A stretch of DNA of 64,000 nucleotides from JAWPMV01 sp039819665 (GCA_039819665.1 JBCBRM010000011.1:1-64000); one strand, 5' to 3'. Positions 51,554-59,885 are shown, numbered from the stretch's first letter. A program made the numbers and translations. The notes: generated by a model from the sequence alone, not told the origin.

Positions 51554-52288
51554 TCAGGCTTCCCTCGATGCACCTTTTCGAATCAATACAGAATTAAGAT
51601 TTTCCAGGTTGGCTATAAGGACATTTTCTGTAGCAGTAGCACTATCTCGGATATTACCTTTTGCATCTGGATTCTTTGCCCTCCATGCTTTAGCTGTCAT
51701 TCCAAATACTAGCTGATTGATCATATCAAATTCTGCTGCATAATGGCCTGCTTTTTTATTATCTGGGGTAGATCCTATTACCTGGCTAATCGAATCTGTC
51801 ATTATGGGAGCATTCAGTCGGGAGAGTTCTCTTCCTGCGTTCCATTCAATACGTTTTCTTTGGGCTTCTTCTCTCATTAGCCTTTGATAGCTCATAATCA
51901 TTCTAAGCTTAAATACAGGACTAATCCAAGAAGCGAATTCAAAAGCAATATCTGAGTGCGAGAAAGTACCGCCGTATCTTCCAGCTTTAGAAATTATCCC
52001 TATAGCTCCAGAATTTTCCAAGTATTCTTTAATAGTTGGGTCTACTTTCTTCCTAAATCTGTAATCTTTAAACGCGGTATATAGGTCGCGTTTAAAATTG
52101 GGGTTATGGGTAAGTTCCCAAAGTTCTAAGAAATCCTCAGTTGATCTATCACCGATCCAGTTTCTAATTACATCACGAGGTCGGGTTGTATTCCTTTGTC
52201 TTGCAATATCAGTCAATGAAATATAATCCTCATTGTTTACTGATTTGATTGAAATCTCAATTCCTTCGATGTTTATTTTATCACTCAT
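51554..52288 (-). CDS. KilA-N domain protein
   Basis: A 244-residue protein with an N-terminal KilA-N DNA-binding domain (about residues 14-125): NEDYISLTDIARQR, NWIGDRSTEDFLELWELTHN, PNFKR and the following FSHSDIAFEFASWISPVFKL block. The C-terminal part (130-244) carries LMREEAQRKRIEWNAGRELS and conserved-looking helices, as in KilA-N proteins found on phages and integrated elements. It stands 108 bases beyond tRNA-Arg in the opposite direction. It is probably a cargo gene or remnant of an integrated element, but no integrase or duplicated tRNA end is visible. Confidence 0.85.
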   Translation of the reverse strand: MSDKINIEGIEISIKSVNNEDYISLTDIARQRNTTRPRDVIRNWIGDRSTEDFLELWELTHNPNFKRDLYTAFKDYRFRKKVDPTIKEYLENSGAIGIISKAGRYGGTFSHSDIAFEFASWISPVFKLRMIMSYQRLMREEAQRKRIEWNAGRELSRLNAPIMTDSISQVIGSTPDNKKAGHYAAEFDMINQLVFGMTAKAWRAKNPDAKGNIRDSATATENVLIANLENLNSVLIRKGASREA

Positions 52289-52448
52289 AGTTCAGATAAA
52301 TATCAGATTTGTATGCGGCCACTGTAGCTGCCGACTTGAATCACTAAACGTATGGGATTGAGTACATATGGGTGGGTAGCCTAAATATACAAAATATTTT
52401 CGCCCTCGCCAGTTTCTTCCTGTTCCGAAGTTCCGTATTTTGGAAGCT

Positions 52449-53027
52449 ATGAGACTACTACTAGCGGGTATCGGTATTTCCCTGCTCGGCCTGATCGCAG
52501 GCATACTTTTTAGCTTTTTCCGTATACAATCTGGAAGCGGAATTGACGATGTTTTTCAGAAAAATGGCCTTTGGCGCTTTGCTCCCAAAATGGACCTGGC
52601 AGCCAATGAATACCAAAGAGCCCTGATCGCCAGGGTCGGCCTTTTCGCTTTGCGTGAATCTGAAGTTCTATATTATGCCTTAACGCAGGACGAAGAGGGA
52701 AACCCCCTTTCCTCAGATCATATCTACGAACTAACTGGCGAATCCTTTGATGCGCGTTACTGGAGTTTTACGCTTTATGGAGGAGATGATTTCCTGATCC
52801 CTAATCAAGAGAATCGATTTGCCCTGAATGAGGTGAATATGGAGTTCGAAGATAGCCTGAAAACGAACTATCGTTTTCATTTATCCAAAGAGGCATATGG
52901 CAAAAACTGGATTCCTTCTGGAGATGCCCAGGAGATGTCATTACTACTTAGGCTTTATAATCCCTCGCCAGATATTTACGAACACGCAGGAGAAATCGCT
53001 TTACCCCAAATCAAAAAGATCAAATGA
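52449..53027 (+). CDS. DUF1214-type exported/membrane-anchored protein
   Basis: A 192-residue protein with one N-terminal hydrophobic helix (LLLAGIGISLLGLIAGILFS) and a C-terminal domain resembling DUF1214, the domain that follows DUF1254 in the usual single-chain proteins: RYWSFTLYGGDDFLIPNQEN, FALNEVNMEF and the end SLLLRLYNPSPDIY. The ATG at 52449 was chosen over a TTG three codons upstream. It overlaps the next gene, which supplies the DUF1254-like part, by 4 bases. The DUF1254/DUF1214 protein is therefore split in two and the order is reversed. Function unknown. Confidence 0.7.
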   Translation: MRLLLAGIGISLLGLIAGILFSFFRIQSGSGIDDVFQKNGLWRFAPKMDLAANEYQRALIARVGLFALRESEVLYYALTQDEEGNPLSSDHIYELTGESFDARYWSFTLYGGDDFLIPNQENRFALNEVNMEFEDSLKTNYRFHLSKEAYGKNWIPSGDAQEMSLLLRLYNPSPDIYEHAGEIALPQIKKIK

Positions 53028-53554
53028 AAAAGATAGGACTATTTGCCGTACTCTTTCTGATCTTCTTTTACCTGGGATCACAAATGAGTTTAAAGTACTT
53101 TTCCTATGTACTGTATCAGGTGGCGAAAAATAAGTTGGGCGATAAAGAAAATGTTGTGGGCTATGGGGCCCTTCCCAATGAGCATTCTCGCCAGGTGGTA
53201 AAGCCTAATCCCGATTTCCTTTATGCGGTTTGTTTTTATGATCTGAAAGACGGTCCTGTTCGTATTTCTGGAAATTTGCCAGATTCTACGTACTGGTCTG
53301 TATCATTTTTTGAGCCTAGTACCGTTAACTATTTTGTAAAGAATGATCAGGAATTTGCTAGTTCCAGGCTCGACATTACCCTAAGTACTAAAAAACTCAA
53401 TACCAAAGCTGGTAAGGAACAGATCATTTCCCCCGGAGAGAAAGGCATGATGTTGGTTCGAATTCTGGTTCCTGATCCCAGCCCTGAAAAATTGGCTGTG
53501 TACAAAGAGCTTCAAGAAAGCATAAAGTTACAGGCTATGAACCTGGGAGGCTAG
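53024..53554 (+). CDS. DUF1254-type membrane-anchored protein
   Basis: A 176-residue protein with an N-terminal membrane helix (IGLFAVLFLIFFYLGSQMSL) and a domain resembling DUF1254: RQVVKPNPDFLYAVCFYDLK (the conserved NxDxxY-like segment) followed by GPVRISGNLPDSTYWSVSFF. It is coupled by a 4-base overlap to the DUF1214-like gene. Both carry their own anchor, so the products probably assemble in the periplasm. Substrate and activity unknown. Confidence 0.7.
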   Translation: MKKIGLFAVLFLIFFYLGSQMSLKYFSYVLYQVAKNKLGDKENVVGYGALPNEHSRQVVKPNPDFLYAVCFYDLKDGPVRISGNLPDSTYWSVSFFEPSTVNYFVKNDQEFASSRLDITLSTKKLNTKAGKEQIISPGEKGMMLVRILVPDPSPEKLAVYKELQESIKLQAMNLGG

Positions 53555-53588
53555 GAAACGTATTTGGAACACATATAAAAACGACACA

Positions 53589-54185
53589 ATGCGAAGCACT
53601 TCCTATTTTATAGAATTAATGATTGCCGGTGCAGGCGCAACGATCTGGTTATCTATAATTGTTATGAGTTTTTATGGTTATGATTGGATGCCCTGGGATT
53701 ATCTCAAAGAGGCGGGAATCATCATCGTTTTATCTCCTTTTGTTTATGTACTGGGAGTGATTATAGATCGTTTTGTTGATAATTTTTTTGATTTCTATTT
53801 CAAGGAAAACGCTAAGAATCCCCAATTCCTCCCCAAGGATGAGTACTACATGGCCAGAACCAAAGTGTACATGGCCTCCGATCATTTAAAAGATTTGATG
53901 GAATATGGAAAAATGCGGATTCGTATTTGTAGAGCATGGGCGTTCAATAGCTTATTGATTGCCTTTTTCGGTTCCCTTTATGTCATTTCTAGTCCCTATT
54001 CCCCGTTTGACCAATTAGGGGATAAACTAAAGTTAGGAGGAGTTATTCTTTTGGTTTTTGGTCTGTTGGGATTGCTCTCTTTTCGAGCCTGGAGGATATT
54101 GAGTGTAAAGGAAGCGGGCTTTTTACGAGATCAATGCCGAATTCTGGATGAAATGGAGGGAAATAAAGAGGAGAAATCTGAGTAG
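53589..54185 (+). CDS. hypothetical membrane protein
   Basis: A 198-residue protein with four probable transmembrane helices in two pairs (about 8-28 and 42-60; 115-133 and 148-166) separated by a charged loop (residues 66-112, DNFFDFYFKENAKNPQFL onward). The short C-terminus is acidic (ILDEMEGNKEEKSE). No family recognised. It follows the DUF1254 gene by 34 bases and may be the third gene of that unit. Confidence 0.55.
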   Translation: MRSTSYFIELMIAGAGATIWLSIIVMSFYGYDWMPWDYLKEAGIIIVLSPFVYVLGVIIDRFVDNFFDFYFKENAKNPQFLPKDEYYMARTKVYMASDHLKDLMEYGKMRIRICRAWAFNSLLIAFFGSLYVISSPYSPFDQLGDKLKLGGVILLVFGLLGLLSFRAWRILSVKEAGFLRDQCRILDEMEGNKEEKSE

Positions 54186-54189
54186 GGGC

Positions 54190-54220
54190 TTGCAAAGCCA
54201 TCCTATATTCCCTACTTTTG
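54190..54220 (+). promoter_or_regulatory. Bacteroidota-type promoter for the 56-residue basic protein
   Basis: TTG (54190-54192), 20 bases, then TACTTTTG (54213-54220), an exact TAnnTTTG. It starts four bases after the previous stop codon and ends 26 bases before the next ATG, with an A-rich leader. Confidence 0.7.
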
Positions 54221-54246
54221 TATCCGTTTTCAGAAAAAAAGAAATC

Positions 54247-54417
54247 ATGGCAAAGAAATTCACAAGAAAGAAACTGAGATTGCGTGCAAGAGCGCAAGCG
54301 CGTCGCCATAACCTCAAAGTGGCTCCGATTGCCAAAGGTGTAAAGGAAACACTTGAGCAAAAAAATATGCCTGTGATTGCTTCTCTTGAAGCTAAGATCA
54401 AGGCTGCACAAAGCTAA
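54247..54417 (+). CDS. small very basic protein (56 residues)
   Basis: A 56-residue protein starting MAKKFTRKKLRLRARAQARR, then HNLKVAPIAKGVKETLEQKN and a final helix IASLEAKIKAAQS. About a third of the residues are Lys or Arg, with only three acidic ones, like a ribosome- or nucleic-acid-binding peptide. I chose the ATG at 54247 over a longer upstream frame because an exact promoter ends at 54220, an A-rich leader precedes the ATG, and a strong terminator follows. The dedicated promoter/terminator pair argues that it is a real, probably well expressed gene. No family recognised. Confidence 0.75.
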   Translation: MAKKFTRKKLRLRARAQARRHNLKVAPIAKGVKETLEQKNMPVIASLEAKIKAAQS

Positions 54418-54447
54418 TAAACTCAGAGGCCATTGGCCCAGAAAATA

Positions 54448-54484
54448 AAATAGCGATAAGTCCTTTTGGATTTATCGCTTTTTC
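54448..54484. terminator. strong bidirectional terminator
   Basis: AGCGATAAGTCC (54452-54463) and GGATTTATCGCT (54468-54479) form a 12-bp stem with one G-T pair around TTTT, with A-rich left and T-rich right flanks. It separates the 56-residue gene from the convergent cold-shock/DUF3825 gene. Confidence 0.9.
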
Positions 54485-54496
54485 TGTTTGCGTCAA

Positions 54497-55684
54497 TTAA
54501 TGACTTTTGAGCCAGCCTCGGTCCGGTGGGGCAATGAGACGGGCATTCTGATAGGCCCAATCCAGAGGTAATACTGTATTAGCTCGATAGATCTCATGTT
54601 CTTTTGCAACTACCAATGCCAAATCTACCTTACTCGGTATTTCTAGAGAAAGTGGCAATAGCAATTGAATCTTACCTTCATAGTATTGAGGAACGGCCGT
54701 TTTATAGTTTCGATGAACCATTCGCTCGGCCAAATGAATCGCATTTCTCAAACGAGAAATCAATTCTTCTTTACTCAATTTTGAAAAGTGCTTAGGAAAG
54801 CGCTCAGATCTATCTTCAACGATATGCTCGTAATCAGGAATCAATCTTCTACTTGTATCATAGATCAAATCCTCGGGTGAAGCATAATAGTTGGCCAGTT
54901 TGGGGCTTCGTTTGAAATAGCTCATCAGGCGATGACTTTCTCTCCCAAATTCCTTAAACTGCCATTCCGGTTGACGGATATAACTATTGGGCTGAGCCCT
55001 ACGGTGGTTTTCGCTGAAGTAAGCAAATAGCTCCTCCTGCTTATCCGTTACCAGACCGGTGTTAAAAGCAGCATAGGTATTATTATCCTGATCTCTGGTA
55101 TAGGAAATCTTGTCCTCCTGTTGAAGACGCCTGAATGTTTGTAAAAGATAATTGGAAAGTACAGTCAGTCGACCATTTTTTTTGCCATAATCCCAGTCTT
55201 CTTTCTGAGCCATTTGAGCTAGTTTTTGTAAATGACGCTCAAAGCTTTGAAGATTGGCAAATTTCTCAAGAGGATAGCGGGTATCGCTGATGATGACTTC
55301 TTTCGCCTGCAAACCTCGCTCTGTTTCAAAAGGACTAAATTCTACTTCAAAATCAACTTCTATCTTCTTAAACCCTTGTCCTTTGACATCTGTATGGTGG
55401 AGGAAGTACCGCTTTCCATGCTTTCTTTCTTCAATATACCCGTAGCCATTATGAAACTCCATAATTTTACCAGTCAGCCGCTCAGTGATGCGACTAACCA
55501 GCTCCGCTTTCGGGCCTTTACGCGTTTCTTTGATCTTAAATTGTACCAGTTCGTTCTCGACAAGGATTCTTGCCTCTCCCTGCACATCTGTAAAGTGAAC
55601 GAATACCCCTTCTGGTTTTTCTGGTGTCTTGATCCTACCGAAACCGCGCTCAATATTGAAAAAACTCACAATTCCTATCTCCAT
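54497..55684 (-). CDS. double cold-shock-domain protein with DUF3825
   Basis: A 395-residue protein. Residues 1-62 are a cold-shock domain with the RNP-like strands GFGRIKTP and GVFVHFTDV. Residues 70-130 are a second, more divergent one (GYGYIEERKHGKRYFLHHTD). The rest (about 150-395) matches the DUF3825 pattern: LSNYLLQTFRRLQ, YAAFNTGLVTDKQEELFAYF, a central Tyr/Arg-rich part, and LLLPLSLEIPSKVDLALVVA followed by YRANTVLPLDWAYQNARLI. I start at the ATG at 55684, where the first cold-shock strand begins; a longer frame adds 12 atypical residues. RNA or single-stranded DNA binding is likely; the activity of DUF3825 is not established. Confidence 0.82.
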   Translation of the reverse strand: MEIGIVSFFNIERGFGRIKTPEKPEGVFVHFTDVQGEARILVENELVQFKIKETRKGPKAELVSRITERLTGKIMEFHNGYGYIEERKHGKRYFLHHTDVKGQGFKKIEVDFEVEFSPFETERGLQAKEVIISDTRYPLEKFANLQSFERHLQKLAQMAQKEDWDYGKKNGRLTVLSNYLLQTFRRLQQEDKISYTRDQDNNTYAAFNTGLVTDKQEELFAYFSENHRRAQPNSYIRQPEWQFKEFGRESHRLMSYFKRSPKLANYYASPEDLIYDTSRRLIPDYEHIVEDRSERFPKHFSKLSKEELISRLRNAIHLAERMVHRNYKTAVPQYYEGKIQLLLPLSLEIPSKVDLALVVAKEHEIYRANTVLPLDWAYQNARLIAPPDRGWLKSH

Positions 55685-56398
55685 TCTGCGGTAATTTGTT
55701 CGAAGATATAAATCGACCATAAGCTCGCCAACGAAGCTTTGCTGAACGGACAGATACGGCTCCTAATTGGTTATTAAAATTGGGGTAAATATTGCTCAAA
55801 AGATTCCAAAGTAAAGCTGGAAATTCTAGCTCCTATGAATTCAGATTATAAGAATTACCTATTTCGGACTTTGCTTGACAATTTGACTTAAATAAATAAA
55901 TCTGCTTCTGTTTCTTCCTATGCGGGATTTTATGGGGTATGTTTTTTTGGATGAAAGATTTTTGTGTGAAATTATTTTTTCAGGTAAAATTATCCTTTCG
56001 GAAGAGGTCTGAGGAGCTTAAAGCATGTACAAAGCTCTTTTTGTTCAATTGCGAATCCCTTCTACCCTGCGATTTCTTTCATGTTATTTTCTTGATTGGA
56101 TTATTCAATAAATCATAAAAAATGGGGAAGCGTGTATTGATCTTACTGTATGAATGGCTAAAGATTATGAGCGAAGTGCCTGGATTTGGCTAATTAACAC
56201 TTTACATCTTTATGAAGCTCAATTTCAGGTCATGTCAGAAAGCTTTCATTTTCCTTAGCATATCGAAGAATTTTCTCAGGAATATCCTACATAATTTTTT
56301 TTTAGCCCTTAAAGAAAGGATTCGTAATTAATCAAGCTGTAATATTTCTGCGCTTGCGATACCTTTATCCTACCGAATGCACCAATTGTAATCTGCCC
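55685..56398. other. long intergenic region without recognised gene
   Basis: About 700 AT-rich bases between the divergent cold-shock/DUF3825 and GNAT genes. I found no tRNA, no strong hairpin and no exact TAnnTTTG promoter; it presumably holds the control regions of both genes. Confidence 0.5.
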
Positions 56399-57322
56399 AT
56401 GAGTTCTTTAAATAGGTTTAAAAACCCTAGTACGGAACCCTTTCTCAGTCTTCAGAAAAATTCGATCATAAGGAACCTGTCAACTGCTTATGGCCGAGAA
56501 ACGGAGGTAAAACCTCATCTGTACAAAAAGCCTTCTGGCATCTGTCAATTAACTGCCGAAAGTCTTCCAGTGATTTGGAAAGATTCGATCCAGTTTGCAA
56601 AAGATTGGATGGCCCAAATCCAAACTAAAGTGGAAGCTTTAGGATTGGAGGTGAAAAAAATGGAGGATGCTGATACGCCAGCAATTCGCGAATTTCTCCT
56701 CAGACGGTACAACGAGCGTATGGCCAATGAGATTTGTGCCTTCGATTTGTTTCGCTTCCGAAACTTTGGCCATGGAATTTTGCTCGTGGACAAAGCGGGA
56801 AAAGTTCAGGGAACTATTTTCGAAGTGGCCTATGATACCGAAGAGAAAACTTCCTATACTATCCGATTAGCCATAGCAGAAGAATGGAAAGGCAAGAATT
56901 TGGGGACCCACCTGATGCGCTACTCTTCCCTTAAAGCGCTGACACAGGGATCTAGGGTAAAAAGAGGGATCATTCAAGTAAATAATTTAGCCAGCCTTCA
57001 TATCAACTTAAACAAAGTTGGATGGATATGTGATAAATTCGAGGCCGAGATCAATGGAATTGGATCATTCTTTCATATCGCTTTACCTCTGGATTTACAG
57101 GGATTGACAGGTAATTTCATTGACTTTGACCGCTGCAAATCTTTTATGGAAGAGCATGTTGATGGATTGCATTATCGACTGATCGACTGTGATAAGCAGG
57201 ACGAAATCGCCAATATGTACCAGAAGAGTTCCTTTAAGATTTGCGCCTTAATGAAAGCAGGTCTTATTTCTCCGAAAGCTCAATTTCTCGCCATACCTGC
57301 TGAAGATTTAGGTCTGACCTAA
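56399..57322 (+). CDS. GNAT-family N-acetyltransferase-like protein
   Basis: A 307-residue protein with a central GNAT-like fold (about 85-215). The acetyl-CoA-binding strand-loop-helix reads IRLAIAEEWKGKNLGTHLMR, with GKNLGT at the Q/RxxGxG/A position, preceded by HGILLVDKAGKVQGTIFEVA. Residues 1-80 and 220-307 match nothing recognised. The ATG at 56399 was chosen over a TTG 15 codons upstream. Acceptor unknown. It converges on the XdhC gene, 9 bases apart. Confidence 0.7.
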   Translation: MSSLNRFKNPSTEPFLSLQKNSIIRNLSTAYGRETEVKPHLYKKPSGICQLTAESLPVIWKDSIQFAKDWMAQIQTKVEALGLEVKKMEDADTPAIREFLLRRYNERMANEICAFDLFRFRNFGHGILLVDKAGKVQGTIFEVAYDTEEKTSYTIRLAIAEEWKGKNLGTHLMRYSSLKALTQGSRVKRGIIQVNNLASLHINLNKVGWICDKFEAEINGIGSFFHIALPLDLQGLTGNFIDFDRCKSFMEEHVDGLHYRLIDCDKQDEIANMYQKSSFKICALMKAGLISPKAQFLAIPAEDLGLT

Positions 57323-57331
57323 ACATACATC

Positions 57332-58366
57332 CTATAAAAATTCGTTTTTTGCCCTGATGATCTCACCCATGATACTCAGGGCAATTTCTTTTGGGGTTTT
57401 TGCTTTGATATCCATACCAATAGGAGCATGGATACGGGCAATTACTTCCTCTGAAAAGCCAGCTTCTGTTAGGCGAGCAGTTCTTTTTGCATGCGTTTTT
57501 CTACTACCTAAAGCTCCTATATAGGCTGCATCTGACTTCAAAAGAATATGTAGGGCATTGTCGTCTATTTTCGGATCATGAGACAAGACCACTGCAAATG
57601 TATAGGGATCAAGCTCATAATCCGGGAGGACTTCAGCTGGGTATTTTTCGTATATCTTATCCGGAGCTATGGGAAATTGCGTTTTATTGGAAAAGGCTCC
57701 TCTGGGGTCAATGACAATGGTTTCAAAATCGAAATTTTGCGCCATGGCTACCAAATCAACGGTGATATGGGCCGCGCCTATGATAAGCACCTGACTTCTA
57801 CGAGGAAAAACCTGCGCGAAATAAGTTTCTTCGCCTTCTTCTACCAATTTATGTTTGCGTTCTTGAAAAGCACTTTTGGCCTCAGTAAGTAGCTGTTCTG
57901 AAGCAGGATGCCCCAATAGGCTACCATCTGGCAATACGAGGCTATGATGAGGAAGCCCATCAGCTATCTTACTTATCAAAATGGCTGACTGGTCATTATC
58001 CAATCTTTTCCCCAATTCTGACCAAATCTCTTTTTCTTCCTTCCGCTCATCAAAGGCTAAAAAGGGCTCCACAAAGACCTGAATGCTCCCTCCGCAGCTC
58101 AATCCTACCGCCCAGGCATCTTCATCCGTTACTCCATAGGCAATGCGCTTACTTTCTCCAGATTCCATCAAAGCCATCGCCTCTCTGACTACAGCCCCTT
58201 CAACACAGCCTCCGCTCACAGAACCCGCCATTTCCATATCTTCAGAAACAAGCATCGTGGAGCCGACAGGACGTGGAGAAGAACCCCAGGTTTTGATAAC
58301 AGTTGCGACTGCAAATCGTTTATTAGTGGAAACCCATGATGAGAGGGTAGGTAATAGCTCTTTCAT
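57332..58366 (-). CDS. XdhC/CoxI-family protein
   Basis: A 344-residue protein of the XdhC/CoxI family, which helps insert sulfurated molybdenum cofactor into xanthine-dehydrogenase-type enzymes. The N-terminal XdhC domain has TVIKTWGSSPRPVGSTMLVS and SVSGGCVEGAVV with the conserved cysteine, and GLSCGGSIQVFVEP. The C-terminal Rossmann-like domain has QVLIIGAAHITVDLVAMAQN and AYIGALGSRKTHAKR, ending IHAPIGMDIKAKTPKEIALS. I start at the ATG at 58366 (MKELLPTLSSWV); a 40-codon upstream extension is not family-like. No molybdenum enzyme is in the window. A MoaD-like gene is divergent, 88 bases away. Confidence 0.92.
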   Translation of the reverse strand: MKELLPTLSSWVSTNKRFAVATVIKTWGSSPRPVGSTMLVSEDMEMAGSVSGGCVEGAVVREAMALMESGESKRIAYGVTDEDAWAVGLSCGGSIQVFVEPFLAFDERKEEKEIWSELGKRLDNDQSAILISKIADGLPHHSLVLPDGSLLGHPASEQLLTEAKSAFQERKHKLVEEGEETYFAQVFPRRSQVLIIGAAHITVDLVAMAQNFDFETIVIDPRGAFSNKTQFPIAPDKIYEKYPAEVLPDYELDPYTFAVVLSHDPKIDDNALHILLKSDAAYIGALGSRKTHAKRTARLTEAGFSEEVIARIHAPIGMDIKAKTPKEIALSIMGEIIRAKNEFL

Positions 58367-58454
58367 TATGCTAATTTGTAGATGATTTCTAATTTTCGGA
58401 AATTTTGGAGAAGGAATTAGTTTAAAGTTCTTTTCCCCTATTTGAGAAGATCTT

Positions 58455-58727
58455 ATGCCAACAATAAATTTTACTTCTGCCCTCAAACGCTTCTTTCCTG
58501 ATCTTGAAGCAGAACAGATTGACGGGGCAAATGTTTCAGAAGTTCTGCAAAATCTTGAGAAAATACATCCCGGGATTTGTGATTATATAGTAGACGAGCA
58601 AGGAGAGTTGAGAAAACATGTCAATATCTTTGTAGATGGAGAGCTCATTCAGGATCGAGAAAAACTCCAGGATGCTGTAGGCGAAAAAGATGAATTATTC
58701 ATCTTTCAGGCTCTTTCAGGGGGGTGA
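58455..58727 (+). CDS. MoaD/ThiS-family sulfur-carrier-like protein
   Basis: A 90-residue ubiquitin-like protein ending in LSGG, the diglycine tail that MoaD/ThiS proteins use after adenylation to carry sulfur. The beta-grasp pattern is visible (INFTSALKRFF, VSEVLQNLEKIHPGICDYIV, HVNIFVDGELI, DELFIFQALSGG). It is followed after 22 bases by a BNR-repeat protein. MoaD-type carriers normally serve molybdopterin synthesis; whether this one does, or instead serves its neighbour, cannot be decided here. Confidence 0.9.
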   Translation: MPTINFTSALKRFFPDLEAEQIDGANVSEVLQNLEKIHPGICDYIVDEQGELRKHVNIFVDGELIQDREKLQDAVGEKDELFIFQALSGG

Positions 58728-58749
58728 GCTGGAATAAGAACAAGACTTC

Positions 58750-59832
58750 ATGAAATTACTCGTTGGGACTACCAAAGGTTTAGTGGTATTTGAAGAAAAG
58801 GATGGAGAATGGTCAATAAAAGACCATTACTTTCTGGGAATGCCAGTAAGTACCATTTATGTAGACGAAAGAAATAATATCTGGTGGGCCAGTCTAGCCC
58901 ATCGTCATTGGGGACAAAAGCTTCATTATTCAGAGGATGAGGGGAAAACCTGGCCACCTGTAGCCCCTCCCAAATATCCGGCAGGCAGCTTGTTGGCTTC
59001 AGGAAAAGCTGCCAAACTCAAAAAAATATGGTCGATTCAGGCAGATGGTAAGGCTGGGGGAAAAGGAATCTATGTGGGAACTGAACCTGGAGGTTTGTTC
59101 TATAAGCCTGATCTTTCCGCTCCTTTTTCTTTAGTAGAAAGTTTGTGGAACCACCCCAGTCGCTCGGATAACAATCAATGGTTTGGTGCGGGGCGGGATC
59201 ACCCCTTTTTACATTCCATAGAGATCCATCCCGATAATCCGGATCATATCTACATTGCCGTTAGTTGTGCAGGTGTGTTTGAGAGTAAGGATGGAGGAAA
59301 GAGTTGGGAGCCTAAAAATCGAGGATTGATTGCTGCCTATCTTCCCAATCCCGATGTAGAAGTCGGACACGATCCTCATATGATGCATATTTGTAAGTCA
59401 AATCCTGAGGTTATCTGGCAGCAAAATCATTGTGGAATTTTTCGAAGTACAGATGGAGGAGAAAACTGGAAATTGCTAAGTGATCCTAAGAAGGTTCCTC
59501 ACTATGGTTTTGCCTTGACGATTGACCATGATAACCCGGATAGAGCTTATGTTATTCCTGCGCTGAGTGACGAAATGAGGATAGCTCCAGATCTAGCTCT
59601 TAGGGTTTATCTTACTGAAGATGGGGGCAGAAGTTGGGAGGCCTTGACAAAGGGATTGCCTCAGGCAAATTGTTTTGATATCATCTTCAGACACTCCTTT
59701 GACATAGCAGGACAGAAGCTAGCCTTTGGGAGTAGTACAGGTAATTTATATCTGTCCGAGGATGGCGGGGAAAGTTGGAACTGTCTGTCTTCTTCTTTGG
59801 CCCGTATAGACTCCCTTTGCTTTATCCCATAA
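58750..59832 (+). CDS. BNR/sialidase-like beta-propeller protein
   Basis: A 360-residue protein made of propeller blades with Asp-box (BNR) motifs: SEDEGKTW, SKDGGKSWEP, STDGGENWKL, TEDGGRSWEA and SEDGGESWNC. No signal peptide is visible (MKLLVGTTKGLVVFEEKDGE), so it is predicted to be cytoplasmic, unlike true sialidases. It is coupled to the MoaD-like gene 22 bases upstream, a pairing I regard as recurrent across bacteria but whose role is not known. His-rich loops (ASLAHRHWGQKLHYS, GHDPHMMHICKSNP) may bind a metal. A terminator follows at once. Confidence 0.75.
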   Translation: MKLLVGTTKGLVVFEEKDGEWSIKDHYFLGMPVSTIYVDERNNIWWASLAHRHWGQKLHYSEDEGKTWPPVAPPKYPAGSLLASGKAAKLKKIWSIQADGKAGGKGIYVGTEPGGLFYKPDLSAPFSLVESLWNHPSRSDNNQWFGAGRDHPFLHSIEIHPDNPDHIYIAVSCAGVFESKDGGKSWEPKNRGLIAAYLPNPDVEVGHDPHMMHICKSNPEVIWQQNHCGIFRSTDGGENWKLLSDPKKVPHYGFALTIDHDNPDRAYVIPALSDEMRIAPDLALRVYLTEDGGRSWEALTKGLPQANCFDIIFRHSFDIAGQKLAFGSSTGNLYLSEDGGESWNCLSSSLARIDSLCFIP

Positions 59833-59868
59833 AAAAAGGGACCAGAAGCTAAGCCTTCGGTCCCTTTC
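59831..59868. terminator. bidirectional terminator
   Basis: AAAGGGACC with GAAG pairs with CTTC and GGTCCCTTT (one-base bulge), flanked by an A run on the left and a T-rich right side. It lies between the convergent BNR and PQQ-dehydrogenase genes. Confidence 0.85.
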
Positions 59869-59885
59869 ATCTCCATCTTATTAGA

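Noticed and set aside
51375..52448. Possible attachment-site duplication of the tRNA-Arg 3' end
   Set aside because: I searched the nearby sequence by eye for a repeat of the T-arm and acceptor end and found none; no integrase gene is present in the window.
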